From positions 248,001-312,000 of the forward strand of contig CAXXGA010000002.1 of NCBI GenBank assembly GCA_963678585.2: a stretch of DNA of 64,000 nt. Reading direction: 5' to 3'. The DNA is from Breoghania sp963678585. Its GTDB lineage: Bacteria > Pseudomonadota > Alphaproteobacteria > Rhizobiales > Stappiaceae. Under the pieces are notes generated by a model. The model saw only the letters and a program-made list of their open reading frames with translations, was not told the DNA's origin and did no database searches. Position numbers and translations under genes: made by a program. Below, piece after piece: positions 25,103 through 34,073 of the stretch. Numbering within the stretch: position 1 is the stretch's first letter; the number at the start of each line of letters is the position of its first letter.

Positions 25103-26284
25103 TTAGAGGCGGACGCGGAAACCTTCTAGATCCGCGGTGTGCTTCTTCAGGATCGCAAGGAACGCCGCGTCATCGGGGGCAGGGCGGATGCCCTGCGACA
25201 TGGCCTCCTTCAGCGCCGCATTGCGGGCAGCGACCCACGCATCCATCCGGGCGACGGCCTCTTTGTTCCACGCGTCGTCCTCCTCGTCCCAGAGCCCGAT
25301 TTCCTTCAGGCAGCGCACGGTTCCCGGATGCACGGGAATGGGCGAACTGTTGAGGTAGTGGCGGAACTGCTCCACCGACATGCGGGCGGCCAGCGGATGG
25401 GTGGACTTGTAGTCGTCATAGGATTCCGCGAACCATTTCGCCATGTGGTAGGCGAAATCCTCGTCCGCGTCGGCGGGCACCATGTAGAGGAAGTTGGAGG
25501 TGGAGCCCTCAACGCCGATGGCGCTTTGCACACCCATGGAGATCTTGCCCGGCACGACCATGGGCCGCGCATTGCCGTAGCCCTTCCAGCCGTCCGTGTC
25601 GGCGCTTTCCATCGGCAGCCACCTGATGCCGCCGGGAGCCGCTTCCATTTCCGAAAGCAGCGAACTGATCGTGGCGCAAAGCGCGATATCCGCCCGGCCT
25701 TCCACCACCGCACGGCAGCTTTCCGCATAGCTTGAAGCGGGCACGAAGATGAACTTGTCTTCCGCTTCTTCCGGCGTCAGCCCTGCAAAGGCGGGAAGCC
25801 CTGTCTTCACCGAGGTGACGAGGGTCGGCGAGAAGACGCCGGTGGAAATCCGGTAGCCGCCCTTGGCGAGATCCTTCAGGCTGGTGAGACCCGAATTGCC
25901 GGAGGTCACATAGCCCCAGGGCGTGTCGTTGTGATGCCAGAGAATGTAGACAGGCTGGGCCGGAACAGCCGAATAGGCCCCGATGCCCTCCAGCTGGCTG
26001 CGGAGTTCGGCAGACGAGGTGGAGGAAACATGGATGTTCTTCTTCGCCGTCAGGCGCTGAAGGCGCACCATCTCGTTGTCTTCCGGCACGATGCGCACGC
26101 TCATGCCGGTCTGCTTTTCCATGACCGGCCCCCACCCGTTGGTGGAGGCGAAGCTGCCGGTCGTGGTGCCCGGCGTGCCGACAACCAGCATCCGCGGCCA
26201 TGAGAAATCGTCCTGCGCCTGCACGGAACCGGCATTGAGCGCGGTCGCGACCAACGCCGCGGCGGCGATAGCAAAACTCTTCAT
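25103..26284 (-). CDS. TRAP transporter solute-binding protein, TAXI family
   Basis: A 393-residue periplasmic protein. The signal peptide MKSFAIAAAALVATALNAGS is followed by cleavage near VQAQ. The mature N-terminus MLVVGTPGTTTGSFASTNGW and the segment NIHVSSTSSAELRSQLEG are typical of TAXI proteins (TRAP-associated extracytoplasmic immunogenic). It partners with the fused permease downstream. A TetR-type palindrome lies 130-150 bases upstream of its ATG, placing the transporter in the local TetR regulon. Confidence 0.9.
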   Translation of the reverse strand: MKSFAIAAAALVATALNAGSVQAQDDFSWPRMLVVGTPGTTTGSFASTNGWGPVMEKQTGMSVRIVPEDNEMVRLQRLTAKKNIHVSSTSSAELRSQLEGIGAYSAVPAQPVYILWHHNDTPWGYVTSGNSGLTSLKDLAKGGYRISTGVFSPTLVTSVKTGLPAFAGLTPEEAEDKFIFVPASSYAESCRAVVEGRADIALCATISSLLSEMEAAPGGIRWLPMESADTDGWKGYGNARPMVVPGKISMGVQSAIGVEGSTSNFLYMVPADADEDFAYHMAKWFAESYDDYKSTHPLAARMSVEQFRHYLNSSPIPVHPGTVRCLKEIGLWDEEDDAWNKEAVARMDAWVAARNAALKEAMSQGIRPAPDDAAFLAILKKHTADLEGFRVRL

Positions 26285-26415
26285 CTGTTTCCTCCCTCAG
26301 GTCCTTGTTGTGTTCCCCGTCCTGTCCCTGATCCGGCGTTGCGCCTGCCTTATGGAGCAGGTCGCTGCCGGCCTTCGGGGCAAAATCCCGAAAGGACAGG
26401 CGGGGCTTCGTATAG

Positions 26416-26435
26416 ATCCTGACAATTGACAGGAT
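26416..26435. promoter_or_regulatory. TetR-type operator (site 2, TAXI-TRAP promoter)
   Basis: ATCCTGACA-AT-TGACAGGAT, 9-bp arms with one mismatch, in the promoter region of the minus-strand TAXI binding-protein gene and beyond the end of the phosphotransferase gene. Confidence 0.65.
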
Positions 26436-26511
26436 TGAGGCCATTCCCCTCCCTGTCAACAAATTCCGCTACGGAAGAATCCGTTGCGGTCGGCTTCGGC
26501 TGCCATCGGGT

Positions 26512-27582
26512 TCAGTGAACGTCTTCCTCCGCCTCCATGGCTATGTCGCGCCCGATGCGGGCAACCGTCATGGCGCGTTCCGCATCGCGGATCGGGTCGG
26601 CACGCGCGCTGCTCGCATTCCCCTTGGCTGCGCGCGCCGCCACGCCGTGAACGATGGCGGCAAGGCGGAAGCAGGCAAAGGCGAGAAAGACCGGCCAGTT
26701 CTCAAGTCCCGCCCGGCCGGAAGAGGCCACGTAATGCTCCAGCATCTCGTCTTGCGTGGGCAATCCGTTCGCCACCGGGTTCGTCATGTGGGGCAGGTGC
26801 CAGGGCAGCATCAGGTAGGCGAGATCGGAAAGCGGATGCCCGATGGTGGAAAGCTCCCAGTCGAGTACCGCCAGCGGGCGCGGCTCCTGCGCAGCGATGA
26901 TGACGTTGCCCAGCCGGAAATCGCCGTGAACGATGGTCGCCTCGTCCGTAATCCCGTCCTGTTCGGCAAGCCATCCGGCAAGCCAGTCCATGTCGGAATG
27001 ATCGAGCGAGGCGGGAAGTGCGCTGCGCGCCGCCTCATATTGCCCCTTCCAGCGTTTGACCTGCCGGGCCATGAAACCTTCGGGCCGCCCGAAATCGCCA
27101 AGCCCGACAGCCTCGTAATCCACCTTGTGAAGAGCGGCCAATGTATCGACCAGCGCAAAGGCGAGGGGGCGGCGCTCAGTTGGCGGCACCGGTCCCATGG
27201 CCGGATCGGCGATCACCCGGCCTTCCACGAACTCCATCAGGAAGAAATCGACGCCGATCACCGACGTGTCGTCGCAAAAGGCGACGGCCTCGGGAACCGG
27301 CACGTCCGTGCTGCCCAGTGCATTGATGATCCGGTATTCCCGGTCCACCGCATGGGCGCGCGGCAGCAGCTCGCCGGGCGGTTTCTTGCGTAGCACGTAG
27401 CGTTTGCCCGCGCCTGTCGTCAGCAGGAATGTCGGGTTCGACATGCCGCCTTCGAATTGCTGGACGTAGAGAGGGCCGGGGTCTTTGCCCAGCGTTTCGC
27501 CAAGCCAGTCGCGCACACGGCCCTCGTCAAAACGATGCGCGGCGCGCGGGGCTTCCAGTTCGGGTGATCCGGCATTTGCCAT
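26512..27582 (-). CDS. Phosphotransferase family protein (APH fold, ACAD10/11 kinase-domain type)
   Basis: A 356-residue aminoglycoside-phosphotransferase-fold kinase. Visible motifs: GGMSNPTFLLTTGAGKRYVLRKKP (nucleotide loop and Lys, about residues 45-68), VDFFLMEFVEGRV (hinge), TIVHGDFRLGNVII (catalytic loop HGDxRxxN, about 218-231) and AVLDWELSTIGHPLSDLAY (metal-binding DWE). This form matches the kinase domain of ACAD10/ACAD11 and bacterial LvaA-type proteins, which phosphorylate 4-hydroxyacyl-CoA. Encoded 20 bases after the enoyl-CoA hydratase, in the same operon and divergent from an ACAD11-like dehydrogenase. Antibiotic phosphorylation is unlikely. Confidence 0.88.
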   Translation of the reverse strand: MANAGSPELEAPRAAHRFDEGRVRDWLGETLGKDPGPLYVQQFEGGMSNPTFLLTTGAGKRYVLRKKPPGELLPRAHAVDREYRIINALGSTDVPVPEAVAFCDDTSVIGVDFFLMEFVEGRVIADPAMGPVPPTERRPLAFALVDTLAALHKVDYEAVGLGDFGRPEGFMARQVKRWKGQYEAARSALPASLDHSDMDWLAGWLAEQDGITDEATIVHGDFRLGNVIIAAQEPRPLAVLDWELSTIGHPLSDLAYLMLPWHLPHMTNPVANGLPTQDEMLEHYVASSGRAGLENWPVFLAFACFRLAAIVHGVAARAAKGNASSARADPIRDAERAMTVARIGRDIAMEAEEDVH

Positions 27583-27602
27583 GGGTCTTTAGGTTCCTGC
27601 CG

Positions 27603-28457
27603 TCAGAGATCGGGAAAGGCGGGCGTGCGCCGCTCCACGAGGCTTGCAACGCCCTCGCGGAAATCGGCGGAGCCGAAGCTTGCATGCATGGCGTCATCGG
27701 CCACGGCGAGCGCATCCGCAAAGCCCTGCTGGCGCGCGGCGCGGATCTGGCGCTTCATCACCGCCATGGAGCGCGGCGAGGACATGACGGCAAGATGCGC
27801 AGCCCTTTCGCGCACGGCTTCCATCAAGGCATCACCTGGATAAGCGGCATTGATAAGCCCGAGCCGGGCCGCCTCTTCGCCGGTGAACTTGCGCGCGCTC
27901 AGCATGAGATCGAGTGCCGCCTGTTCCCCGATAAGCCGCGGCAACAGCCATGCGCTGCCATGTTCGGCAATCAGTCCACGCGCGGCAAAGGCCGTGGTGA
28001 ACTTGGCGTCGTCGGCGGCAAAGCGGAAATCGCAATAGAGCGTGAAAACGAGGCCGATGCCTGCACAAGGCCCGTTGATCGCGGCGATCACCGGCTTGGG
28101 GCAATCGAAGAGATAGCCGAAACGACCCGGATAGAGCCCGTCGAGATCCGGCGCGCCGGTCTCCGCGGTTACGTTCTCAAAAGCGATATCGTTCGGGTGC
28201 AGCACTTCCTCGCCCCGGGTCTTGCCCCGGCTGGCGGTGATTTCGAGGTTCTGCACCTCCGCGCCCGCGCAAAAGCCGCGGCCGGCGCCGGTCACCACGA
28301 TGCAGCGGATCTCCGGATCATGCCCGGCGACGCCTACCGCATGGCGCACCTCGTCCGCCATGCGCGGCGTCCAGGCGTTCAGCCGCTCCGGCCGGTTGAG
28401 CGTGATCGTCGCGACGCGTTCCGCGTTCTCGACGAGAATCTCCTCGTAGGCTTTCAT
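27603..28457 (-). CDS. Enoyl-CoA hydratase/isomerase family protein
   Basis: A 284-residue crotonase-fold protein. GRGFCAGAEVQNLE and INGPCAGIGLVFTLYCDFRF form the oxyanion hole, and ARGLIAEHGSAWLLPRLIG has an acidic residue at the second catalytic position. The first position has a Leu-Val pair instead of Glu, so its chemistry may differ from plain hydration. It is longer than average because of an insertion near residues 78-100. First gene of a minus-strand operon with the phosphotransferase; a perfect TetR palindrome lies 71-88 bases upstream. Confidence 0.85.
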   Translation of the reverse strand: MKAYEEILVENAERVATITLNRPERLNAWTPRMADEVRHAVGVAGHDPEIRCIVVTGAGRGFCAGAEVQNLEITASRGKTRGEEVLHPNDIAFENVTAETGAPDLDGLYPGRFGYLFDCPKPVIAAINGPCAGIGLVFTLYCDFRFAADDAKFTTAFAARGLIAEHGSAWLLPRLIGEQAALDLMLSARKFTGEEAARLGLINAAYPGDALMEAVRERAAHLAVMSSPRSMAVMKRQIRAARQQGFADALAVADDAMHASFGSADFREGVASLVERRTPAFPDL

Positions 28458-28527
28458 CGGCTCCTCCCTCCCGTCTCGTCGTGGTCGATGCCCTCCCGGC
28501 TGATGCCCCGCGAAACGTGTCGATGAT

Positions 28528-28545
28528 TCCTGACAACTGTCAGGA
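28528..28545. promoter_or_regulatory. TetR-type operator (site 3)
   Basis: TCCTGACA-AC-TGTCAGGA, perfect 8-bp arms with a 2-base centre, upstream of the minus-strand enoyl-CoA hydratase/phosphotransferase operon. This copy is the clearest match to the consensus. Confidence 0.75.
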
Positions 28546-28731
28546 TTGATTCCTAGACGTGAGTTGCCGCATGGTCAATCCACGAAATTTCCAAACGGCC
28601 CAGGACGACAGGCGCGGCGCGGGGCCGCCTATGGCGGGGGCAGCGGTTCCTTGCGCTGAACGACCTTCGACAAGTCGCCGCGAGCATGACCATCCGAAAT
28701 TGTGCTTGCTTTTCGTTTAGGCTTCTGCAAA

Positions 28732-28749
28732 TCCTGACAAACGTCAGGA
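28732..28749. promoter_or_regulatory. TetR-type operator (site 4)
   Basis: TCCTGACA-AA-CGTCAGGA, one mismatch to the perfect palindrome, upstream of the plus-strand hydroxyacyl-CoA dehydrogenase operon. With site 3 it would let one regulator control both sides of the divergent region. Confidence 0.65.
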
Positions 28750-28891
28750 GCGCGGTTGGGAGGCCGCGATGCATGTCGTCGCTTGGCGAGCCGCCATGCA
28801 GTTCGGACAAAAAGGCAAGGCCAAACGCCCCGTTTGCGACGGGTAGCGCGCTTCGAGAGGCGGTGCCTTGCGACAAGGGGAGGAAATAATC

Positions 28892-29044
28892 GTGCAAGCC
28901 GCGACGCGACCCGTCATGGGCAGTCTTGAGCCATTGCGACCGCAGGAATGTGGGCGCGGTCCGGTCGGGGCCGCCGTTTTGATCCCGCTCCCCGCCTTCA
29001 GCGACTTCTGGCATTTCTCGAAATTTTGCGAGCGATCATCATGA
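28892..29044 (+). CDS. Possible 50-residue leader ORF coupled to the hydroxyacyl-CoA dehydrogenase gene
   Basis: GTG at 28892 follows GGGGAGGAAATAATC, the strongest ribosome site in this region, and opens a 50-residue frame (starting MQAATRPVMGSLEPLRPQEC). Its TGA at 29042-29044 overlaps the ATG of the next gene (ATGA). The downstream gene has almost no ribosome site of its own, so translational coupling is likely. The peptide has no recognised family and its composition gives no clear hint of function. Confidence 0.45.
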   Translation: MQAATRPVMGSLEPLRPQECGRGPVGAAVLIPLPAFSDFWHFSKFCERSS

Positions 29045-30351
29045 CCAATAGATTTGAGAGCGCCGCCGCCTATGTGGCGGAGGCGTCGAAGACTGCGTGG
29101 AACATGCCGGGGATTGCGGCAGATCTTCCGCGCAGGCCCGTGAAATCCGTCGGCATCATCGGAGCCGGCACCATGGGCGGCGGCATCGCGATGAATTTCG
29201 CCACCGCCGGTATTCCGGTGAAGATCCTCGACACCACGCAGGAAGCGCTCGATCGCGGCCTCGGCATTATCCGCGCCAACTACCAGCGAAGCTGCGACAA
29301 GGGCCGCTTCGGTCAGGACGAGCTTGAAGCCCGCATGGGCCGCATCGAGGGCGTGCTCGACATGTCAGCCTTCTCGAACTGCGACCTTGTCATCGAGGCG
29401 GTTTTCGAGGACATGGACCTCAAGAAGAAGATCTTTAGTGAGCTGGACCGCATCGCGAAGCCCGGCGCCATTCTGGCGACGAACACCTCCGCGCTCGACG
29501 TCGATGAAATCGCCGCCGCCACCTCGCGTCCTCGCGACGTGATCGGGCTGCATTTCTTCTCGCCCGCCAATGTCATGAAGCTTCTGGAGATCGTGCGTGC
29601 CGACGAGACGGCGGACGATGTGGTCGCCACCGCCATGGATCTTGCAAAAACCATCGGCAAGGTCGCCGTTCTGGTCGGCGTCTGCTGGGGCTTTGTCGGC
29701 AACCGCATGCTGCGCGCGCGCAGACTTCAGGCGGAGAAGCTGATGTTCTCCGGCGTCATGCCCTGGGATATCGACAAGGCGATCAATGATTTCGGCTTCC
29801 GCATGGGCCCCTACCAGATGGCGGATCTGGCCGGTCTCGATATCGGCTGGGCACCGGGGGCCAAGACCGATTACCCGGTGCGCGATGCGCTTTGCGAGAT
29901 CGGGCGGCGCGGCCAGAAGACCGGCGCGGGCTGGTACGACTATGAGGGCCGCGAAGGTCGTCCTTCCACAGTGACCGCCAATCTTATCCGCGAAATCACC
30001 GGCGTTGAACCGCGTCAGATGGCGGCGGACGACATCGTCGTCGCCTGCCTCTATCCGATGGTCAACGAGGCGGTGAAGATCCTGGAAGAAAACAAGACCC
30101 AGCGCGCCTCCGATATCGATGTGGTCTGGCTCAACGGTTACGGCTGGCCCGCCGAGACCGGCGGCCCGATGTACTGGGCCGATCAGGTCGGCGCAGCCCG
30201 CATTCTGGCGGCTATGGAAGAACTTGGCGCGGACGATCCTGCCTTTGCGCCTGCGGAAGGCCTGCGCAGTCTGGCAGAAACCGGCGGCTCCTTCCTCGAT
30301 CTCGATTTCGGCGGCCTGAAAACGGCCTCGGCCCGGGGGAAGGCGGCATGA
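29041..30351 (+). CDS. 3-hydroxyacyl-CoA dehydrogenase
   Basis: A 436-residue NAD-dependent enzyme. The Rossmann motif VGIIGAGTMGGGIAMNFATA lies near residues 37-56. The catalytic His is in IGLHFFSPANVMKLLEIV and the supporting residues in GFVGNRMLRARRLQAEKL. Two C-terminal helical domains follow, the second with NEAVKILEENKTQRASDIDV and GYGWPAETGGPMYWAD as in the FadB/FadJ tail. An N-terminal linker of about 35 residues resembles the region that joins the hydratase and dehydrogenase halves in FadJ, as if this gene were a split-off half. Start overlaps the leader ORF stop. Overlaps the next crotonase gene by ATGA. Confidence 0.93.
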   Translation: MTNRFESAAAYVAEASKTAWNMPGIAADLPRRPVKSVGIIGAGTMGGGIAMNFATAGIPVKILDTTQEALDRGLGIIRANYQRSCDKGRFGQDELEARMGRIEGVLDMSAFSNCDLVIEAVFEDMDLKKKIFSELDRIAKPGAILATNTSALDVDEIAAATSRPRDVIGLHFFSPANVMKLLEIVRADETADDVVATAMDLAKTIGKVAVLVGVCWGFVGNRMLRARRLQAEKLMFSGVMPWDIDKAINDFGFRMGPYQMADLAGLDIGWAPGAKTDYPVRDALCEIGRRGQKTGAGWYDYEGREGRPSTVTANLIREITGVEPRQMAADDIVVACLYPMVNEAVKILEENKTQRASDIDVVWLNGYGWPAETGGPMYWADQVGAARILAAMEELGADDPAFAPAEGLRSLAETGGSFLDLDFGGLKTASARGKAA

Positions 30352-31127
30352 GCGATCTGGAATTCTGCACCACGCGGCGCGAGGGGCGCGTTCTCGTCGT
30401 CACCATGAACCGCCCGGATGTCATGAACGCCGTTCATGCACCCATGCACCATGAAATGTCGCGGATCTGGGATGAGTTCGCAGCCGATCCCGATCTCTGG
30501 GTGGCCGTCCTGACCGGGGCGGGCGAGCGCGCCTTTTCTGCCGGGAACGACCTGAAATACACCGCGCAAGGCGGGCGCATGAAGCCGCCTGCAAGCGGCT
30601 TTGCGGGGCTGACCTCCCGGCTCGATCTGGAAAAGCCGATCATCGCCGCCGTCAATGGCGTGGCGATGGGCGGCGGCTTCGAGACCGCGCTTGCCTGCGA
30701 TCTGATCCTTGCCTCAAGCAACGCCACCTTTGCCTTGCCGGAACCCAAGGTCGGCTTTTTCGCGGCCACCGGCGGCGTCCAGCGGCTCACCCGCCAGATC
30801 GGGCGCAAACCCGCCGTCGATCTCCTTCTCACGGGTCGCAAGGTCTCGGCGGAGGAAGGCCAGAGGCTCGGTTTCGTCAACGAGGTCTTCGAGCCGGGAG
30901 ACCTGATGGAAAAGGCGATGGAAAAGGCGAACGAGATCGCCTCCGTCTCGCCGTCCTCCATCCGCGCCACGCTGCGTGTCCTGCGCCATATGGACGATAT
31001 GGACAACCTGCGCAGCAGCCTACTTTACAGCCGTCAGGTGCTCCTGGATCTGCGCGAAACGGAGGATTTCGCCGAAGGGGTCAATGCCTTCGTGGAGAAG
31101 CGCAAGCCTGAATGGAAGAACCGATAA
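30348..31127 (+). CDS. Enoyl-CoA hydratase
   Basis: A 259-residue crotonase. Both catalytic Glu residues are in place: AMGGGFETALACDLIL and FALPEPKVGFFAATGGVQRL. The oxyanion segment is ERAFSAGNDLKYTA. It should hydrate trans-2-enoyl-CoA to 3-hydroxyacyl-CoA, the substrate of the dehydrogenase encoded just upstream with a 4-base overlap. Confidence 0.92.
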   Translation: MSDLEFCTTRREGRVLVVTMNRPDVMNAVHAPMHHEMSRIWDEFAADPDLWVAVLTGAGERAFSAGNDLKYTAQGGRMKPPASGFAGLTSRLDLEKPIIAAVNGVAMGGGFETALACDLILASSNATFALPEPKVGFFAATGGVQRLTRQIGRKPAVDLLLTGRKVSAEEGQRLGFVNEVFEPGDLMEKAMEKANEIASVSPSSIRATLRVLRHMDDMDNLRSSLLYSRQVLLDLRETEDFAEGVNAFVEKRKPEWKNR

Positions 31128-31156
31128 GAAACGTCACGGCTCAGGGAGGAGCGACG

Positions 31157-32467
31157 ATGGTTTCGGGACAATGGCCCGCTGAACTGAACAATCTCGCCAT
31201 GTCGGAGGCGGCCCGCCCGCTGCTCGACAAGGTGATCGCCCATGTCCGCGATCATTGCGATCCGGCACTCGAAGAATACGAGCGGCTGGACGCCAATCGC
31301 ACCGAGCGCTTTTCCTACGCCCCCGGGCAGCTTGAAATCCTTGAGGGCCTGAAAACCCGCGCCAAGGAGGCGGGGCTTTGGAACTTCTTCCTCCCCGATG
31401 CCGAGACGGGCGAGGGGCTTTCCAACCTCGACTACGCCTATATCGCGGTGGAGCTTGGCAAGAACCCGCTTGCCGCGGAATCGCTCAATTGCTCCGCCCC
31501 CGACACCGGCAACATGGAAGTGCTGGAGCGCGTCGGCACCCGCGAGCAGAAGGATAAGTGGCTGACGCCGCTGCTCAACGGCGAGATCCGCTCCGCCTTC
31601 GCCATGACGGAGCCGGACGTCGCCTCCTCGGATGCCCGCAACATCGGCACCTCGGCGGTGCTTGAAAACGGCGAATGGGTCATCAACGGCGAGAAATATT
31701 ACATCTCCGGCGCGGGCGATCCGCGCTGCAAGATCATGATCGTCATGGTCAAGACCTCGCCGGAGGCCGAAACCTTCCGCCAGCAGAGCCAGATCCTTGT
31801 GCCGGTCGAGACGCCGGGCGTCGAAATCCTCGGCCCCATGCATGTCTTCGGGCAAGACCACGCCCCCCACGGCCACATGCATATCCGCTTCACCGACGTG
31901 CGGGTTCCGGCTGAAAACGTTCTCTGGGGCGAGGGGCGGGGCTTCGAGATCAGCCAGCTTCGTCTTGGCCCCGGCCGCATCCACCATTGCATGCGGTCCG
32001 TGGGCGCTGCGGAAAAGGCGCTCGACATGATGGTTGCGCGCGGTCTCTCGCGTGAGGCCTTCGGGCGCAAGATCATCGATCTCGGCAAGAACATGGAAAC
32101 GATCAGCCGCGCCCGCATCGAGATCGAGGCTTGCCGGCTGATGGTCCTGAAGGCCGCCAAGGCGATGGACGTTCTCGGCAACAAGGAAGCCCGCGTCTGG
32201 GTCTCCATGATCAAGGCGATGGTGCCGGAAAAGGTCTGCTCCATCATCGATCAGGCGATGCAGGTCCATGGTGCGACGGGCCTCAGCCAGTGGACGGACC
32301 TGCCGGAGATGTACATGAAGCAGCGCACGCTGCGCCTTGCCGACGGGCCGGACGAGGTTCACCACGCCGTCGTCGCACGTGCCGAGCGCAAGGCCTTCGA
32401 GGCGTCCAACGAACGCCGTCAGGCCGCTGGTCTCAAGACCGCCAGCCAGATTTTCGAGGGGCCGTGA
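31157..32467 (+). CDS. Acyl-CoA dehydrogenase, ACAD10/11-like
   Basis: A 436-residue FAD enzyme. The FAD-binding segments FAMTEPDVASSDARNI and WVINGEKYYISGAGD lie near residues 150-190, and the C-terminal part QVHGATGLSQWTDLPEMYMK followed by RTLRLADGPDEVHH matches the ACAD10/ACAD11 group, where the Asp-Glu of ADGPDEVH is conserved. AGGGAGGAG stands 5 bases before the ATG at 31157. ACAD11 homologues act after phosphorylation of 4-hydroxyacyl-CoA; the matching kinase is encoded at 26512-27582. Confidence 0.92.
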   Translation: MVSGQWPAELNNLAMSEAARPLLDKVIAHVRDHCDPALEEYERLDANRTERFSYAPGQLEILEGLKTRAKEAGLWNFFLPDAETGEGLSNLDYAYIAVELGKNPLAAESLNCSAPDTGNMEVLERVGTREQKDKWLTPLLNGEIRSAFAMTEPDVASSDARNIGTSAVLENGEWVINGEKYYISGAGDPRCKIMIVMVKTSPEAETFRQQSQILVPVETPGVEILGPMHVFGQDHAPHGHMHIRFTDVRVPAENVLWGEGRGFEISQLRLGPGRIHHCMRSVGAAEKALDMMVARGLSREAFGRKIIDLGKNMETISRARIEIEACRLMVLKAAKAMDVLGNKEARVWVSMIKAMVPEKVCSIIDQAMQVHGATGLSQWTDLPEMYMKQRTLRLADGPDEVHHAVVARAERKAFEASNERRQAAGLKTASQIFEGP

Positions 32468-32468
32468 G

Positions 32469-33242
32469 ATGAGCCAGCTCTTCAATCTGACGGGCCGGGT
32501 GGCCCTGCTCACGGGCGCCTCGCGCGGCATGGGCCGGGCGATGGCGGAAGCACTTGCAGGCCAGGGCGCAACGGTCGTCATCTCCTCGCGCAAGCAGGAC
32601 CAGCTTGATGCCGCCGCCGCCGAAATCAACACTTCCATTGGGGCTGATCGCGTCCACGCCGTCGCCGCCAATGCGGGACGGCAGGGCGATCTCGAGGCGC
32701 TGGTGGAGCGCACGCGTGCGCTTGCCGGGCCCATCGATATCGTCATCGGCAATGCGGGCGTGAACCCGCATTACGGACCGATTTCGGAAATCCCGGACGA
32801 CGCCTTCCAGAAGATCATGACCACCAACGTGCAGGCCAATCTCTGGCTGTCGCGCCTCGTGGTCCCGGACATGAAGGCGAAGGGACGTGGCTCGCTGATC
32901 TTCACCTCCTCCATCGGGGCCTTCCGGCCCTCGCCGACGCTGGGCGTCTATGGCGTCTCGAAACTGGCGCTTCTGGGCCTCGTTCGAAATCTCGCGCTGG
33001 AATTCGGGCCGGACGGCATCCGCGCCAACGCCATCTGCCCCGGCGTGGTGCGCACCGAATTCGCCCGTGCGCTGTGGGACAACCCGGAAGCGGAGAAAAA
33101 CGCCAACAGCCAGATCCCGCTGCGCCGCCTGGGTGAGCCGGAGGATTTCGCAGGCATCGCGACCTTCCTGGCTTCTGATGCCAGCAGCTACATGACCGGG
33201 CAGGCGCTCACCGTCTGCGGCGGCTCCGCGATGTGGAGTTGA
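32469..33242 (+). CDS. Short-chain dehydrogenase/reductase
   Basis: A 257-residue SDR. The cofactor motif LLTGASRGMGRAMAE lies at residues 13-27, NAG near 96, and the catalytic Ser and Tyr-Lys pair in SSIGAF and VYGVSKLALL. PGVVRTEFA is the usual C-terminal substrate-loop region. The Ser-Arg after the first glycine favours NADP(H). It follows the acyl-CoA dehydrogenase by one base, so it is in the same transcript and probably oxidises a hydroxyacyl-CoA intermediate. Confidence 0.92.
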   Translation: MSQLFNLTGRVALLTGASRGMGRAMAEALAGQGATVVISSRKQDQLDAAAAEINTSIGADRVHAVAANAGRQGDLEALVERTRALAGPIDIVIGNAGVNPHYGPISEIPDDAFQKIMTTNVQANLWLSRLVVPDMKAKGRGSLIFTSSIGAFRPSPTLGVYGVSKLALLGLVRNLALEFGPDGIRANAICPGVVRTEFARALWDNPEAEKNANSQIPLRRLGEPEDFAGIATFLASDASSYMTGQALTVCGGSAMWS

Positions 33243-33247
33243 GGCCG

Positions 33248-34024
<777 letters not shown>

Positions 34025-34073
34025 GGGACAAAGCCCCCCAAAGGAGCGGGGGCCCAAGGGAGGAGACCTCGAA

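Larger units (their letters stand above)
28458..28891. other. Divergent regulatory region with two TetR palindromes
   Basis: No gene is supported here. The region separates the enoyl-CoA hydratase (minus) from the hydroxyacyl-CoA dehydrogenase unit (plus) and carries one TetR-type palindrome near each side (28528-28545 and 28732-28749). A strong ribosome site, GGGGAGGAAAT, at 28877-28887 belongs to the short ORF that starts at 28892. Confidence 0.65.

Noticed and set aside
26512..27582. Aminoglycoside resistance kinase
   Set aside because: The fold is APH-like, but the motifs and neighbours fit the ACAD10/11-type phosphotransferases of acyl-CoA metabolism.
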